From assembly GCF_023534745.1 (NCBI RefSeq), contig NZ_JAMHJQ010000006.1:75449-139448 (forward strand): 64,000 nucleotides of DNA, read 5' to 3'. The stretch is from Streptomyces sp. 35G-GA-8. GTDB taxonomy: Bacteria > Actinomycetota > Actinomycetes > Streptomycetales > Streptomycetaceae. Shown one piece after another: positions 1 through 12,402 of this stretch. A program made the translations under genes and the position numbers. Under the pieces are notes generated by a model. That model was not told where the DNA came from and ran no database searches. It saw only the letters and a program-made list of their open reading frames with translations. Position 1 is the first letter of the stretch. Every line of letters starts with the position of its first letter.

Positions 1-46
1 CACCGACGGGGTGGTGGCGCCGGCCGTTGCCGTGGGAGCACCCGTG

Positions 47-1402
<1,356 letters not shown>

Positions 1403-1422
1403 GGACTGCCTTTCTGGAGGAT

Positions 1423-2283
1423 TCACTTCACGGCGCCCGCGGTCAGGCCGGCGACGAGGTAGCGCTGGAGGAGAAGGAACCCGACGACCACCGGCACGCT
1501 GACGACCAGCGAGGCGGCCATGATCTGGTTCCAGTAGACGTCGTTCTGGGTGGCGTAGCCCTGGAGGCCGACGGCGAGGGTCCTGGTGGTGTCGTTGGTC
1601 ATGACGGAGGCGAACAGGACCTCGCCCCACGCCGTCATGAACGCGTAGACGGCGACGGCGACGATGCCGGGGACCGCGGCGGGCACGACCACCCGGAACA
1701 GGGCGCGGATGGGTCCGCAGCCGTCCACCATCGCGGCCTCGTCGAGCTCCCTCGGGATGGAGTCGAAGTATCCGATCAGCATCCAGATGGAGAACGGCAG
1801 CGAGAACGTCAGATAGGTGAGGATCAGACCGCCGCGCGAGCCGTACAGCTCGACGCCCGTGCTGTTCCCGATGTTCACGAAGATCAGGAACAGCGGAAGC
1901 AGGAAGAGGATGCCGGGGAACATCTGGGTGGAGAGCACCGTGACCGTGAAGACGCGCTTGCCGCGGAAGCGGTAGCGGCTCACCGCGTACGCGGCGAACA
2001 CCGCGATCACCACCGACAGTACGGTCGCCGAACCCGCCACGATCAGCGAGTTCACGAAGTACTTGGCGAGCGGGACGGTCTTCCAGATGTCGAAGTACGG
2101 GCGGATCGTGAAGTTCGTCGGGAACCACTCGAACTTCCCCGAGACGTCCTGGAGCGGCTTGAGCGAGCTGCTGACCATCACATAGACGGGCAGCAGCGCG
2201 AAGGCCGCGAGCGCCGTCAGGATGACGCGGCGCGTCCAGAGGAACGACCGCGGCGGTGCCATGGGAGACCTGGGCCTAGACAT
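1423..2283 (-). CDS. Carbohydrate ABC transporter permease (MalG type)
   Basis: A 286-residue inner-membrane permease of the MalG/CUT1 type. A short basic N-terminus is followed by six predicted membrane segments. The EAA cytoplasmic loop is present ([23 protein letters not shown]), through which the permease couples to the ATPase. Its start overlaps the end of the upstream MalF-type permease gene by 8 bp, so the two are translationally coupled. No ATPase gene lies nearby; in Streptomyces such sugar importers commonly use the shared ATPase MsiK, which is inferred here rather than seen. Together with the neighbouring permease and lipoprotein it should feed a sugar to the GH1 enzyme. Confidence 0.95.
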   Translation of the reverse strand: MSRPRSPMAPPRSFLWTRRVILTALAAFALLPVYVMVSSSLKPLQDVSGKFEWFPTNFTIRPYFDIWKTVPLAKYFVNSLIVAGSATVLSVVIAVFAAYAVSRYRFRGKRVFTVTVLSTQMFPGILFLLPLFLIFVNIGNSTGVELYGSRGGLILTYLTFSLPFSIWMLIGYFDSIPRELDEAAMVDGCGPIRALFRVVVPAAVPGIVAVAVYAFMTAWGEVLFASVMTNDTTRTLAVGLQGYATQNDVYWNQIMAASLVVSVPVVVGFLLLQRYLVAGLTAGAVK

Positions 2284-3286
2284 CCGAGCCCTTCCTTCCC
2301 CGTGAGGTGAGGACCAGATAGACCGCCGTGACCAGCAGCAGGAAGAGCAGCAGCAGGACGGACATCGCGGATCCGGAACCGAAGTTCCAGGTGACGAACG
2401 ACGACTGGTAGATATGGATCGAGATCAGATCCGCCGCTTCCGGCGCCGACTTGCCGAACAGCACATACGGCGTGTTGAAGTCGTTGAACGTCCACAGGAA
2501 CAGCACCAGCACCAGCACCTGGTTGACCGGGCGCAGCGACGGCAGGGTGATCTTGCGGATCTGCTGCCAGATGCCCGCTCCGTCGATGGAGGCGGCCTCG
2601 TAGAGATCGCGCGGGATGTTCTGGAGAGCCGCCATCAGCATCAGGAACGCGAAGGGCCAGGACTTCCAGAGCGAGACGACGACCAGCGCGACGAAGCTGT
2701 TGTTGCCGATCAGCCAGAACGACGGCTTGTCGGTGAGGCCGAGCTGGTCGTACAGGAGGTGATTGATGAGGCCGTTGTCGTGCTGGAACATGAACGCCCA
2801 GGTGATCACCGCCGCGTACACCGGCAGGGCGTACGGGACGAGGAAGATCGTCCGCAGCACACTCCGGCCGCGGAAGTTCTCCTGGAGCATGATCGCCGCC
2901 GTCACACCGAACAGCCAGGACAGCCCGACCGAGAGCACGGTGAAGGCGCAGGTCACCAGGAACGAGTGGAGCAGCGCCTGACCGATCGGGGCGTCGAAGT
3001 CGATGGCGATCTTGTAGTTGTCGAGACCGGCGAAGGGCGAATTGCCCCAGTTCCGGATGAAGAACTGGGTGAGCTGCCGGAAGCTCACCCAGATGCCGAT
3101 CACCATCGGGATGAGGTGGATGAGCAGTTCGAGCACGACGGCGGGCAACAGCAGGAGATAGGGCAGTCCGCCCTGACGGATCCGGTCGGGGATGCGCGGC
3201 AGACGTCGTCCGCGCGCACCCCCGCCGTCCGTCTTCTCCGTATCGCCCGCCTCGCGCCCACTGCTGGGTGTCAGGGTGGCGGTCAT
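2276..3286 (-). CDS. Carbohydrate ABC transporter permease (MalF type)
   Basis: A 336-residue MalF/CUT1 permease with a hydrophilic N-terminus of about 40 residues, then six predicted membrane segments and the EAA loop (DLYEAASIDGAGIWQQIRKI). It pairs with the MalG-type permease that overlaps its 3' end. It starts 10 bp after the stop of the binding-protein gene, giving the usual order binding protein, MalF, MalG, glycosidase. The substrate cannot be read from the permease; context points to a beta-glucoside oligosaccharide. Confidence 0.95.
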   Translation of the reverse strand: MTATLTPSSGREAGDTEKTDGGGARGRRLPRIPDRIRQGGLPYLLLLPAVVLELLIHLIPMVIGIWVSFRQLTQFFIRNWGNSPFAGLDNYKIAIDFDAPIGQALLHSFLVTCAFTVLSVGLSWLFGVTAAIMLQENFRGRSVLRTIFLVPYALPVYAAVITWAFMFQHDNGLINHLLYDQLGLTDKPSFWLIGNNSFVALVVVSLWKSWPFAFLMLMAALQNIPRDLYEAASIDGAGIWQQIRKITLPSLRPVNQVLVLVLFLWTFNDFNTPYVLFGKSAPEAADLISIHIYQSSFVTWNFGSGSAMSVLLLLFLLLVTAVYLVLTSRGRKGSDV

Positions 3287-3296
3287 GGGGAGAGCC

Positions 3297-4607
3297 TCAC
3301 TGCGCCATCTGCTGCTGGGCCTTGGTCAGGGCCGCCTTGACGGATTCGGTGGTCACCGGCTTGCCCGCCGCGGCGTCGGCGAACAGACCCTTGACGGCCG
3401 TGCCGACGGTCGTCTCGAACTGGGACTCGTTCGCGACCTGGGGGAGCGGCGCGGCGCTGGTGGCCAGCGTGTCGCGCAGGACCTTCACGTCCGGGGCGGA
3501 GAACGCCGGGTCATCCTGCGCGGCCTTGACGGGCGGGACCGCGCCGAAGGTCTTGTTGAGCAGCTTCTGTTCGGCGTCGCTCGTCATGAACTTCACGAAC
3601 TTCTTGGCGCCGTCGATGTTCTTGGTGTTCTTGAACACCGCGATGTTGATGCCGGCGACCATGGAGTTGAGGTTCTGGCCGGTGCCCGGGGTGCCGGACG
3701 CGACGGGTACGGGAGCGACGCCCCAGTCCTCGGGCTTCATTCCCTGGGCGGCGAAGGTCGTGGCCGCGGCCTGCCACAGGACCATGGCCGTCCTGCCCTT
3801 GGCGAAGTCCTGGAGGGACTGGTTCTGGGCGTACTCCGCGTTGCCCGGAGCGATGATCTTGTCCTTGGCCATGAAGTCGACGTACTGCTTCACGGCGGCG
3901 ACGGCGCCGTCCGAGGTGAAGGTCGGCTTGCCGGACGTGTCGAAGAAGTCGGCTCCGTGCTGCTTGCCGAGGGCGAAGACCTGGTGGATGTTGTTCGAGA
4001 GATTGGAGCCCTCGGCGCCGAGCGCCCACTTGCCGTCCTTGGAGATCTTCTTGCCGTCGGCGATCAACTGGTCCCAGGTGGCGGGCGGCTGCGAGATCCC
4101 GGCGTCGGCGAACATCTTCTTGTTGTAGTAGAGCGCGTACGCGAGCGAGTACAGCGGCACGGCGGCGGGGTCCTGACCCTCCGCGCCCGTCGAGGCGACC
4201 GCCGAGTCGACGAACCGGTCACGGCCGCCGATCTCGTCGAAGTTCTTCTGGTCCCATGGCAGCAGCGCGCCGGTGGCCTGGAGCGAGGCCGACCAGGTGT
4301 TGCCGATGTTCAGCACATCGGGGCCCTGTCCCGAGGTGGTGGCGGCGAGGATCCGGTTGAGCAGGTCGGACCAGGGGACCACCTCCAGCTTGACCTTGAT
4401 CCCGGTCTCCTCCTCGAACTTCTTCAGTTCGGGGGTGAGTATCTTCTTGTCCGCCTCGATGCTGGGTCCCTGGTTGGACGCCCAGTAGGTGAGCGTCTTC
4501 GGCGACTCGTTGCTGCCACCGCCGGACGAGGATCCCCCGCCGCATCCGGCGACGGCGGTGAGGGCACTGGCGAGTGCGATGGCTGCGGCGGCTCTGGCTT
4601 TGCGCAT
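3297..4607 (-). CDS. Sugar-binding lipoprotein of ABC transporter
   Basis: A 436-residue extracellular solute-binding protein, family 1. A lipoprotein signal runs to the lipobox AVAGC, with lipidated Cys22 followed by a Gly/Ser linker; the mature lobe follows (TLTYWASNQGPS). The ATG at 4607 is preferred over one 18 codons upstream because it has an AAAGGGG site about 9 bases before it and begins directly with the signal peptide. It is the first gene of the operon with the two permeases and GH1 enzyme. The divergent ROK gene and the palindrome at 4664-4686 suggest sugar-responsive repression. The ligand is inferred as a beta-glucoside. Confidence 0.93.
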   Translation of the reverse strand: MRKARAAAAIALASALTAVAGCGGGSSSGGGSNESPKTLTYWASNQGPSIEADKKILTPELKKFEEETGIKVKLEVVPWSDLLNRILAATTSGQGPDVLNIGNTWSASLQATGALLPWDQKNFDEIGGRDRFVDSAVASTGAEGQDPAAVPLYSLAYALYYNKKMFADAGISQPPATWDQLIADGKKISKDGKWALGAEGSNLSNNIHQVFALGKQHGADFFDTSGKPTFTSDGAVAAVKQYVDFMAKDKIIAPGNAEYAQNQSLQDFAKGRTAMVLWQAAATTFAAQGMKPEDWGVAPVPVASGTPGTGQNLNSMVAGINIAVFKNTKNIDGAKKFVKFMTSDAEQKLLNKTFGAVPPVKAAQDDPAFSAPDVKVLRDTLATSAAPLPQVANESQFETTVGTAVKGLFADAAAGKPVTTESVKAALTKAQQQMAQ

Positions 4608-4663
4608 GAGAGGTGGCCCCTTTCCGGGGATGGCTGCGTTCGAGAGTCGAACGGCCTCCATGA

Positions 4664-4686
4664 CTTAATTTATGACGTGATTTAAG
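4664..4686. promoter_or_regulatory. Operator-like palindrome between ABC operon and ROK gene
   Basis: A 23-bp interrupted palindrome with perfect CTTAA/TTAAG ends and alternating symmetric matches inside. It is conspicuously AT-rich against its surroundings. It lies in the 142-bp gap between the binding-protein start (4607) and the ROK start (4750), where a local ROK repressor would be expected to bind and control both directions. The symmetry is seen directly; binding is inferred. Confidence 0.6.
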
Positions 4687-4749
4687 AGGTGAGCGAAGGT
4701 CGCGTCAAGGTCTGTGACCGGGGTATGTTGCGTCGAGGGAAGGAGCAAC

Positions 4750-6117
4750 ATGGCAGAACGCAACAGACGGACGGTGCGTGACCTGCGCAGGGGGAACCGT
4801 GCCCGGGTTGTGCGACGGTTGTATTTCGACGGCCCGCTGAGCCGCCAGGAGCTCGGTCCCGCCACCGGACTGAGTTCAGGATCCATCAGCAACGTCGTTG
4901 CGGAACTGGCCGCCGAGGGCCTTCTGGAAGAAGCCGGCGTGGTCGACTCGGACGGCGGTCGTCCCCGTACCCTGCTGCGGGTCGCCCCCGGCGGAGGTCT
5001 GCTCATCGGCATCGACATCGGTGAGACCCGCGTCCGGGTCGAGCTGTTCGATCTGTCCCTCACCGAACTGGCCCGCACCGACCGGCTGCTGGGCCCCGCC
5101 CGGCCGCAAGGCCCCGCCCGGCACGGCTACGACGTCGAACGCATCGTGAACCACGTCAGGATCGGCGTCTCCGATGTCCTGCGCGACGCCGGCGCCGACC
5201 CGGAGCGGCTTCTCGGCATCGGCATCGGGGTCCCCGGCATCATCGAGCGCGGCGGCCCGGCCGGAGCCACGGTCCACGGTCCCACCATCGGCTGGCACGC
5301 GGTGCCCTTCGAGAAGCTGCTCCGGGCCGTCCTCGAAGTCCCCGCCGAAGTACCGCTGTTCATCGACAACGGCGCCAAGACCCTCGGCCAGGCCGAGATG
5401 TGGTTCGGCGGCGGCCGGGGCGCGGGCACCGCCGCCATCGCCCTCATCGGCTCCGGTATCGGCGCGAGCGTCATCCATGGCGGCGCCCTGATCGAGGAGA
5501 GCGGCCGGAGCAGCGCCCTCGAATGGGGCCACACCACCGTGCGGATGCGCGGCCGTCGCTGCCGCTGCGGCTCCATCGGCTGTCTGGAGGCGTACGCCGG
5601 AGCGGAGGCGCTGCGCGAACGCTGGTACGAGGCGGGCGGTTCGCTCCCCGAGGACGCGGACGACGAGACCGCGCTCGCCGCCCTGCTGGTCGCGGCCTTC
5701 CCCGGACCCGGCGGGCCCCCGCCCGACCCGCTGGCCGTCTCGCTCCTGGACGACACCGCGGAATGCCTGGGCGCGGCCATCGGCGATCTGATCAACCTGT
5801 TCCTGCCCGAGCGCATCCTGCTCGGCGGCTGGGCGGGGCTGCTCATCGGCCCGCGTCTGCTGCCCGCGATCCGGCGCCACGCGGAGCAGTACGCACTCGG
5901 CCACGCGGCGGCGCGTACCACGATCGAGCTGGGCGAACTGGGGCCTGACGCGGTCACGGTCGGCGCGGCCACGCTGCCGCTCGCCGCCTTCCTCGCGCGG
6001 GGCGGGAGCCGCCCGAGCGTTCCCGGTCAGTCGGGTCCGGCGGAGCCCGGCGGGGCGGCGGCGCCGCAGCGCTGGCGGCGCGCGTCCGCCGCTTCCGCTT
6101 CGGGGGAGCCCTCATGA
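4750..6117 (+). CDS. ROK family transcriptional regulator
   Basis: A 455-residue ROK regulator. The N-terminal winged helix (about residues 15-75, with LSRQELGPATGLSSGSISNV) is followed by a sugar-kinase-like domain starting near LLIGIDIGETR. The ROK zinc motif CxCGxxGCxE is present (CRCGSIGCLEAY). The ATG at 4750 follows a GGAAGGAG site; a TTG 36 bases upstream is in frame but has no ribosome site. The C-terminal 40 residues are a low-complexity Ser/Ala/Gly tail. It is divergent from the ABC operon and is probably its repressor, released by the imported sugar or a derivative. Regulators of this class may have lost kinase activity; that cannot be judged here. Confidence 0.92.
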   Translation: MAERNRRTVRDLRRGNRARVVRRLYFDGPLSRQELGPATGLSSGSISNVVAELAAEGLLEEAGVVDSDGGRPRTLLRVAPGGGLLIGIDIGETRVRVELFDLSLTELARTDRLLGPARPQGPARHGYDVERIVNHVRIGVSDVLRDAGADPERLLGIGIGVPGIIERGGPAGATVHGPTIGWHAVPFEKLLRAVLEVPAEVPLFIDNGAKTLGQAEMWFGGGRGAGTAAIALIGSGIGASVIHGGALIEESGRSSALEWGHTTVRMRGRRCRCGSIGCLEAYAGAEALRERWYEAGGSLPEDADDETALAALLVAAFPGPGGPPPDPLAVSLLDDTAECLGAAIGDLINLFLPERILLGGWAGLLIGPRLLPAIRRHAEQYALGHAAARTTIELGELGPDAVTVGAATLPLAAFLARGGSRPSVPGQSGPAEPGGAAAPQRWRRASAASASGEPS

Positions 6118-6135
6118 CCGGCGCGGCCCCGGACT

Positions 6136-6173
6136 GAACCGGCCCGGAGAGAACCGGCCCGGACAGAACCGGA
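6136..6173. repeat. 15-bp tandem repeat, 2.5 copies
   Basis: Two near-identical copies of GAACCGGCCCGGAGA (second copy ends GGACA) and a third partial copy, in the 89-bp gap between the convergent ROK and LacI genes. Possibly a simple expansion or part of a bidirectional terminator; no function is evident. Confidence 0.6.
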
Positions 6174-6206
6174 TCCGCGGTGCGGACGGGGTACGTACGC
6201 GGAGCC

Positions 6207-7346
6207 TCAGGCCGATCCGCGTACCACCAGCGACGGCTCGAAGATCACCGACGTCACCGCGCGGTCCGATCCGGCGAGCCGGTCGAGCAGCAGCCGGGCC
6301 ATCTCCGCCGCCATCTCCTCCACCGGCTGTCTGACGGTGGTCAGCGGCGGCCGGCACGCGGCGGCGGCGCTGCTGTCGTCGAACCCGATCACCGCCACAT
6401 CCTCGGGCACCCGTCTGCCGTGCTCCCGCAGTACATGGCAGGCACCCACCGCCATCAGGTCGTTCGCCGCGAACACCCCGTCCAGATCCGGGTGTTCGGC
6501 CAGCAGCCGGGCCATCGCCGCCTCACCGCTCTCCTGGGTGAACCGGCCCTCGGCGAGGGGGAGATACGGCTGCCCGGCGCGCGCCATCGTGTCGCGGAAA
6601 CCCGCCAGCCGGTCCTGTCCCGCGGGCACGTCCAACGGGCCGGTGATGGTGGCGATCCGGCGGCAGCCGCGCGCCAGCAGATGTTCCGCGGCCAGCCGCG
6701 CGCCGTCCTGGTGGGCGAGATCGACATAGCTGATCCGGGTGGGCCGGGAAGGGCGCGCGTACAGCACGGCGGGCAGCCCGGCGTCCGTGATCAGGGCGGG
6801 CAGCGGATCATCGGCATGGGTCGACACGACCAGGGCGCCGTCGGCGCTGCCCTGACGGAGATACGAGACGACCTCGTCGCGGGCGCGCGAGGTCTCGGCG
6901 AACATCAGGACCGGATACATCCCGCGCGGCCGAAGGTAGTTGACGACCCCCGTCACCACCCGGCCGAAGAACGGGTCGGCGAACACCTCGGCGGTGAAGG
7001 AGGATCCCGCCCCGCCGTCGGGCTCGTCGGTATGGCGCGCGACGCCGTCGCCGTCCTTCGGTCCCGCGGGGTGGGGGGCGGCGGCCTCGTCCTCCGGAGC
7101 CGGGTCGTCCCCCGCGCCCGAGACCACCAGGGCGATCGCGTCCGTACGACGGGTGACCAGGGAGCGGGCCGCGCGGTTGGGGGTGTAGCCGGTCGCGGCC
7201 ACCGCCTGGCGTACGGACTCCTGTATCACCGGGTCGACATTGCGGACCCCGTTGACGACCCGTGAGACCGTGGCGCGGGAGACTCCGGCCGCTCGCGCCA
7301 CATCCTCCAGCGTGGGTGAACCGGCCGGTCTCGGGTCTTCCGTCAT
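6207..7346 (-). CDS. LacI family transcriptional regulator
   Basis: A 379-residue LacI/GalR repressor. The helix-turn-helix is at about residues 12-32 (LEDVARAAGVSRATVSRVVN), with the hinge helix to about residue 65, then a periplasmic-binding-protein-like sensor domain. An extra segment of roughly 38 residues rich in Asp, Glu, Pro and Gly (about 78-116) sits between the first strand of the sensor domain and the FADPFF motif, where relatives normally have only a few residues. It starts 18 bp downstream of the palindrome at 7364-7385, so it is probably autoregulated, and it likely represses the GH3 gene through the matching site at 9907-9920. The inducer is probably a beta-glucoside sugar, by analogy with CebR. 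Confidence 0.93.
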   Translation of the reverse strand: MTEDPRPAGSPTLEDVARAAGVSRATVSRVVNGVRNVDPVIQESVRQAVAATGYTPNRAARSLVTRRTDAIALVVSGAGDDPAPEDEAAAPHPAGPKDGDGVARHTDEPDGGAGSSFTAEVFADPFFGRVVTGVVNYLRPRGMYPVLMFAETSRARDEVVSYLRQGSADGALVVSTHADDPLPALITDAGLPAVLYARPSRPTRISYVDLAHQDGARLAAEHLLARGCRRIATITGPLDVPAGQDRLAGFRDTMARAGQPYLPLAEGRFTQESGEAAMARLLAEHPDLDGVFAANDLMAVGACHVLREHGRRVPEDVAVIGFDDSSAAAACRPPLTTVRQPVEEMAAEMARLLLDRLAGSDRAVTSVIFEPSLVVRGSA

Positions 7347-7362
7347 GCCCCCATTTATAGCA

Positions 7363-9885
7363 TCAGCGGAGAGCGCTCTCCGCTGCCGCCCCCGGTGACC
7401 GTCCCGGTGGCGCCGACGCCGTGATCACCGCGCTGAGCGGCAGGTCTCCGGCCGACCGGCCGCCCCACAGCAGCAGTTCGCCCGGGACGGTCTCCCGGCG
7501 ATGACGCTCCGCCGACCAGCGCTCGGTCGCCCGGCCGTCCACCCGTACCACCGCGACGACTTCCTCGCCCGGGTCCGCGACGACCGCCGTGTATCCGACG
7601 AGCCGCCGCGCCGCCGGCTCGCGCGCGGGCGAGGGCCCGGCCAGATAGAGCTGGACCACCTCGCGGCCCGGTCTGCGGCCGGTGTTGCGCAGCCGTATCC
7701 GTACCTCGAAGGGCTCGCCCGCGATCACCCCGGACGGCGCCTCCATCGCCCCGTACGACCAACTGGTGTAGCCCAGACCGTGGCCGAACCAGTGGGCGGG
7801 CGGCACACCCGAGCGCAGCCAGGCCCGATAGCCGATGTACGGGCCCTCGGAGTAGTGGAGTTGGCCCCGCTCCGGGCGGGTGCGCAGGACGGGCACGTCC
7901 TCCTCGGCCGCCGCCCAGGTGGTGGGCAGCCGGCCGCCGGGCTCGGCGCGGCCGAACAGGACGTCGGCCAGCCCGTCCCCGGCCTCCTGCCCCGGGAACC
8001 AGGCGAGCAGCAGCGCGGGCACCTCGGCGCGCCAGGGGAGGACGACGGGACCGCCCGCGTTGAGGATCACGACCGTACGGGGATTGGCGCGGACGACGGC
8101 CCGTACCAACGCGTCCTGGCCGCCGGGCAGTGCGAGCGTGTCACGGTCGCGGCCCTCCGACTCGCTCTCCTCGGTGGTGCCCACGACGACCACCGCGGCG
8201 TCCGCGTCCCGGGCCGCCGCGACGGCCGAGGCGAGCGCCGTCGCGGCGTCGCCCGGGGGCGGGGCGGCGGCCAGGATCGTCGCGATTCCGGTACCGGCGG
8301 CGAGGCCGCGCCTGGCGACCACCTCCACCTCCTGGCCGGCGGCCAGCGCGGTACGTACGCTCCGGTACGGCGGGGCGACATGGACCCGGGTCGGATCGTC
8401 GGAGTCCAGCGGGAAGGTGCCGGACAGCAGGGTACGGCCCGCGACGGAGAGGGAGAGCGGCCCCCAGCCACCGACCGCGAGCGTCCACTCGCCTTCCCGG
8501 CGGGGCCGGATCAGGGCCCGGATCTCCACGGTCCGCGCGCCCGGCACCCTGGCCGGTTCCACGATCCGGCCGGACAGCCGGTGCTCCGCGTGCAGTTCGG
8601 CGCCGTCCTCGTCCAACAGCCTTACCAGCACGCCCGGTTCACCACTGACCGGATCGCGGGTGAACGGCCCGTCGGTCCCGGCAGGATCCAGCGGCCGGGG
8701 CAGCGCGCTCGGGGGCAGGCCCGCGCGGTACGTCACCTCGGCGGCCCCGGCCAGCGCCGCTCGGATGCCGTCCAGTGGGGAGACCCGCGAGGCGGGGAAC
8801 ACCTCCGCGCTGCCGCCGCCCTGGATCCGTACCGCCGCGGCATGCGCCCCGATGACCGCGACGGAGCGCAGCCGGGCCGGGTCGAGCGGCAGCAACTCCC
8901 CGTCGTTGCGCAGCAGCACGGCGCCGGCCGCGACCGCCCGGCGCAGCAGCGCGCGGGGAGGGGTCTCGGGCGCGATGGCGAGCCGGGCCGTCGGCCGCCG
9001 CACCCGGGGCGGATCCCCCAGAGCGCCCACCCGGTCGGCCAGCCGCAGCAGTCGCCGTACCTTGTCGTCGATCCGTTCCATCGGGACGAGCCCCCGCTCC
9101 ACGGCGGCGCGCAGCCCGTCGGCCCATGGACCGCCGGGCCCCGGCATCGCCAGATCCTGCGCGGCGCGGGCCGTGTCGAGCAGGGTGCGTACGGCGCCCC
9201 AGTCGGAGACGACAGGGCCGTCGAACCCCCACTCGCTCTTGAGCGGCCGGGCCAGCTGCGGCGCCGCGGCCATCGTGACCCCGTTGACCCGGTTGTACGC
9301 GGACATCACCGCCCAGACGCCGGCGTCCACGGCGGTCTCGAAGGGGGCGAGATAGACCTCGCGCAGCGTCTGTTCGTCCACCCGCACATCCACGGTGAGC
9401 CGGTCGGTCTCCGCGTCGTTGGCGACGAAGTGCTTGGCGGTGGCCGCGACTCCACCGGACTGGACGCCGCCGATCAGCGCGGCGCCGGTGCGCCCCGTCA
9501 GCAGCGGGTCCTCGGAGAAGCACTCGAAGTGCCGTCCGCCCAGCGGTGACCGGTGCAGATTGAGGGTGGGCGCGAGCAGGACGTCGACGCCCTTGCGCCG
9601 GGCCTCCGCGGCGAGCAGTCCGCCCAGTTCGGCGACCAGTTCCTCGTCCCAGGCGGCGGCGAGCGCGGTGGGGGAGGGCAGGACGAGCGAGGTGTCCCGC
9701 TCGTCCCAGGCTTCGCCCCGTACCCCCGTCGGCCCGTCGGAGAAGGTGATCGCCCGCAGCCCGATGGCCGGTTCTGCGTGCGTACGCCAGTTGCTCGCGC
9801 CCGTCAGCAGACGCACCTTCTGTCCGAGATCCAGCTTCTCCAGCAGATGGCCGATCTCCTCGTCGGTCATGCCCGTCCCGTCCAT
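7363..9885 (-). CDS. GH3 family beta-glucosidase
   Basis: An 840-residue glycoside hydrolase family 3 enzyme. The (beta/alpha)8 domain carries the KHFVANDAE substrate motif and the catalytic nucleophile Asp228 in VVSDWGA. The alpha/beta sandwich domain follows, with a PA14-like insertion near residues 400-530, and a C-terminal fibronectin-III-like domain (about 740-815). There is no signal peptide, so it is probably cytoplasmic. The ATG at 9885 has an AAGGGGG site 6 bases upstream. A 14-bp palindrome lies 21 bp upstream of the start and implies control by the downstream LacI protein. GH3 enzymes with an inserted PA14 domain often act on aryl- or oligo-beta-glucosides; the substrate is inferred. 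Confidence 0.94.
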   Translation of the reverse strand: MDGTGMTDEEIGHLLEKLDLGQKVRLLTGASNWRTHAEPAIGLRAITFSDGPTGVRGEAWDERDTSLVLPSPTALAAAWDEELVAELGGLLAAEARRKGVDVLLAPTLNLHRSPLGGRHFECFSEDPLLTGRTGAALIGGVQSGGVAATAKHFVANDAETDRLTVDVRVDEQTLREVYLAPFETAVDAGVWAVMSAYNRVNGVTMAAAPQLARPLKSEWGFDGPVVSDWGAVRTLLDTARAAQDLAMPGPGGPWADGLRAAVERGLVPMERIDDKVRRLLRLADRVGALGDPPRVRRPTARLAIAPETPPRALLRRAVAAGAVLLRNDGELLPLDPARLRSVAVIGAHAAAVRIQGGGSAEVFPASRVSPLDGIRAALAGAAEVTYRAGLPPSALPRPLDPAGTDGPFTRDPVSGEPGVLVRLLDEDGAELHAEHRLSGRIVEPARVPGARTVEIRALIRPRREGEWTLAVGGWGPLSLSVAGRTLLSGTFPLDSDDPTRVHVAPPYRSVRTALAAGQEVEVVARRGLAAGTGIATILAAAPPPGDAATALASAVAAARDADAAVVVVGTTEESESEGRDRDTLALPGGQDALVRAVVRANPRTVVILNAGGPVVLPWRAEVPALLLAWFPGQEAGDGLADVLFGRAEPGGRLPTTWAAAEEDVPVLRTRPERGQLHYSEGPYIGYRAWLRSGVPPAHWFGHGLGYTSWSYGAMEAPSGVIAGEPFEVRIRLRNTGRRPGREVVQLYLAGPSPAREPAARRLVGYTAVVADPGEEVVAVVRVDGRATERWSAERHRRETVPGELLLWGGRSAGDLPLSAVITASAPPGRSPGAAAESALR
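7364..7385. promoter_or_regulatory. LacI-family operator, 22-bp perfect palindrome
   Basis: A perfect 22-bp palindrome centred on GAGAGCGCTCTC, 18 bp upstream of the LacI regulator start. It coincides with the last codons of the GH3 gene (encoding ESALR) and its stop. The core shares the inner GAGCGCTC of the CebR operator of Streptomyces (TGGGAGCGCTCCCA). It is read here as the autoregulatory site of the LacI gene. Confidence 0.8.
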
Positions 9886-9906
9886 GCCTGCCCCCTTCGT
9901 GCGATG

Positions 9907-9920
9907 GGAGAGCGCTCTCC
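9907..9920. promoter_or_regulatory. LacI-family operator upstream of GH3 gene
   Basis: GGAGAGCGCTCTCC, a perfect 14-bp palindrome identical to the core of the 7364-7385 site, placed 21 bp before the GH3 start codon. The pair of matching sites in front of the LacI gene and the GH3 gene is good evidence for one shared repressor. A weaker effect on the divergent cell-wall hydrolase 206 bp away is possible but not supported. Confidence 0.8.
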
Positions 9921-10044
9921 AGCTCCCCTCGCACAGATTCCCCGGACCCCCGTCGCCATGTCAACGGCGGCCAATACGCGGTTCCTTGAGACGCGAACGG
10001 GTCCGGGGTGGCACGCTGAGTACGCGGCGTTCGCCGGGGAGTAG

Positions 10045-12303
<2,259 letters not shown>

Positions 12304-12402
12304 GGAGTCACGATCTCTTGCCGGCGTGATTTCGGCGTCGTCCTGGAGAGGTCATTTCGGCGTACTGCCGTCGTAGTACACAGTGAGGCCGGATGTAGTC
12401 CT

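Noticed and set aside
1-46. Any feature in the first 46 bases
   Set aside because: Only the short sequence after the GH1 stop codon; nothing recognisable.
6180-7265. Long antisense frame over the LacI gene
   Set aside because: Typical antisense shadow of high-GC coding DNA.
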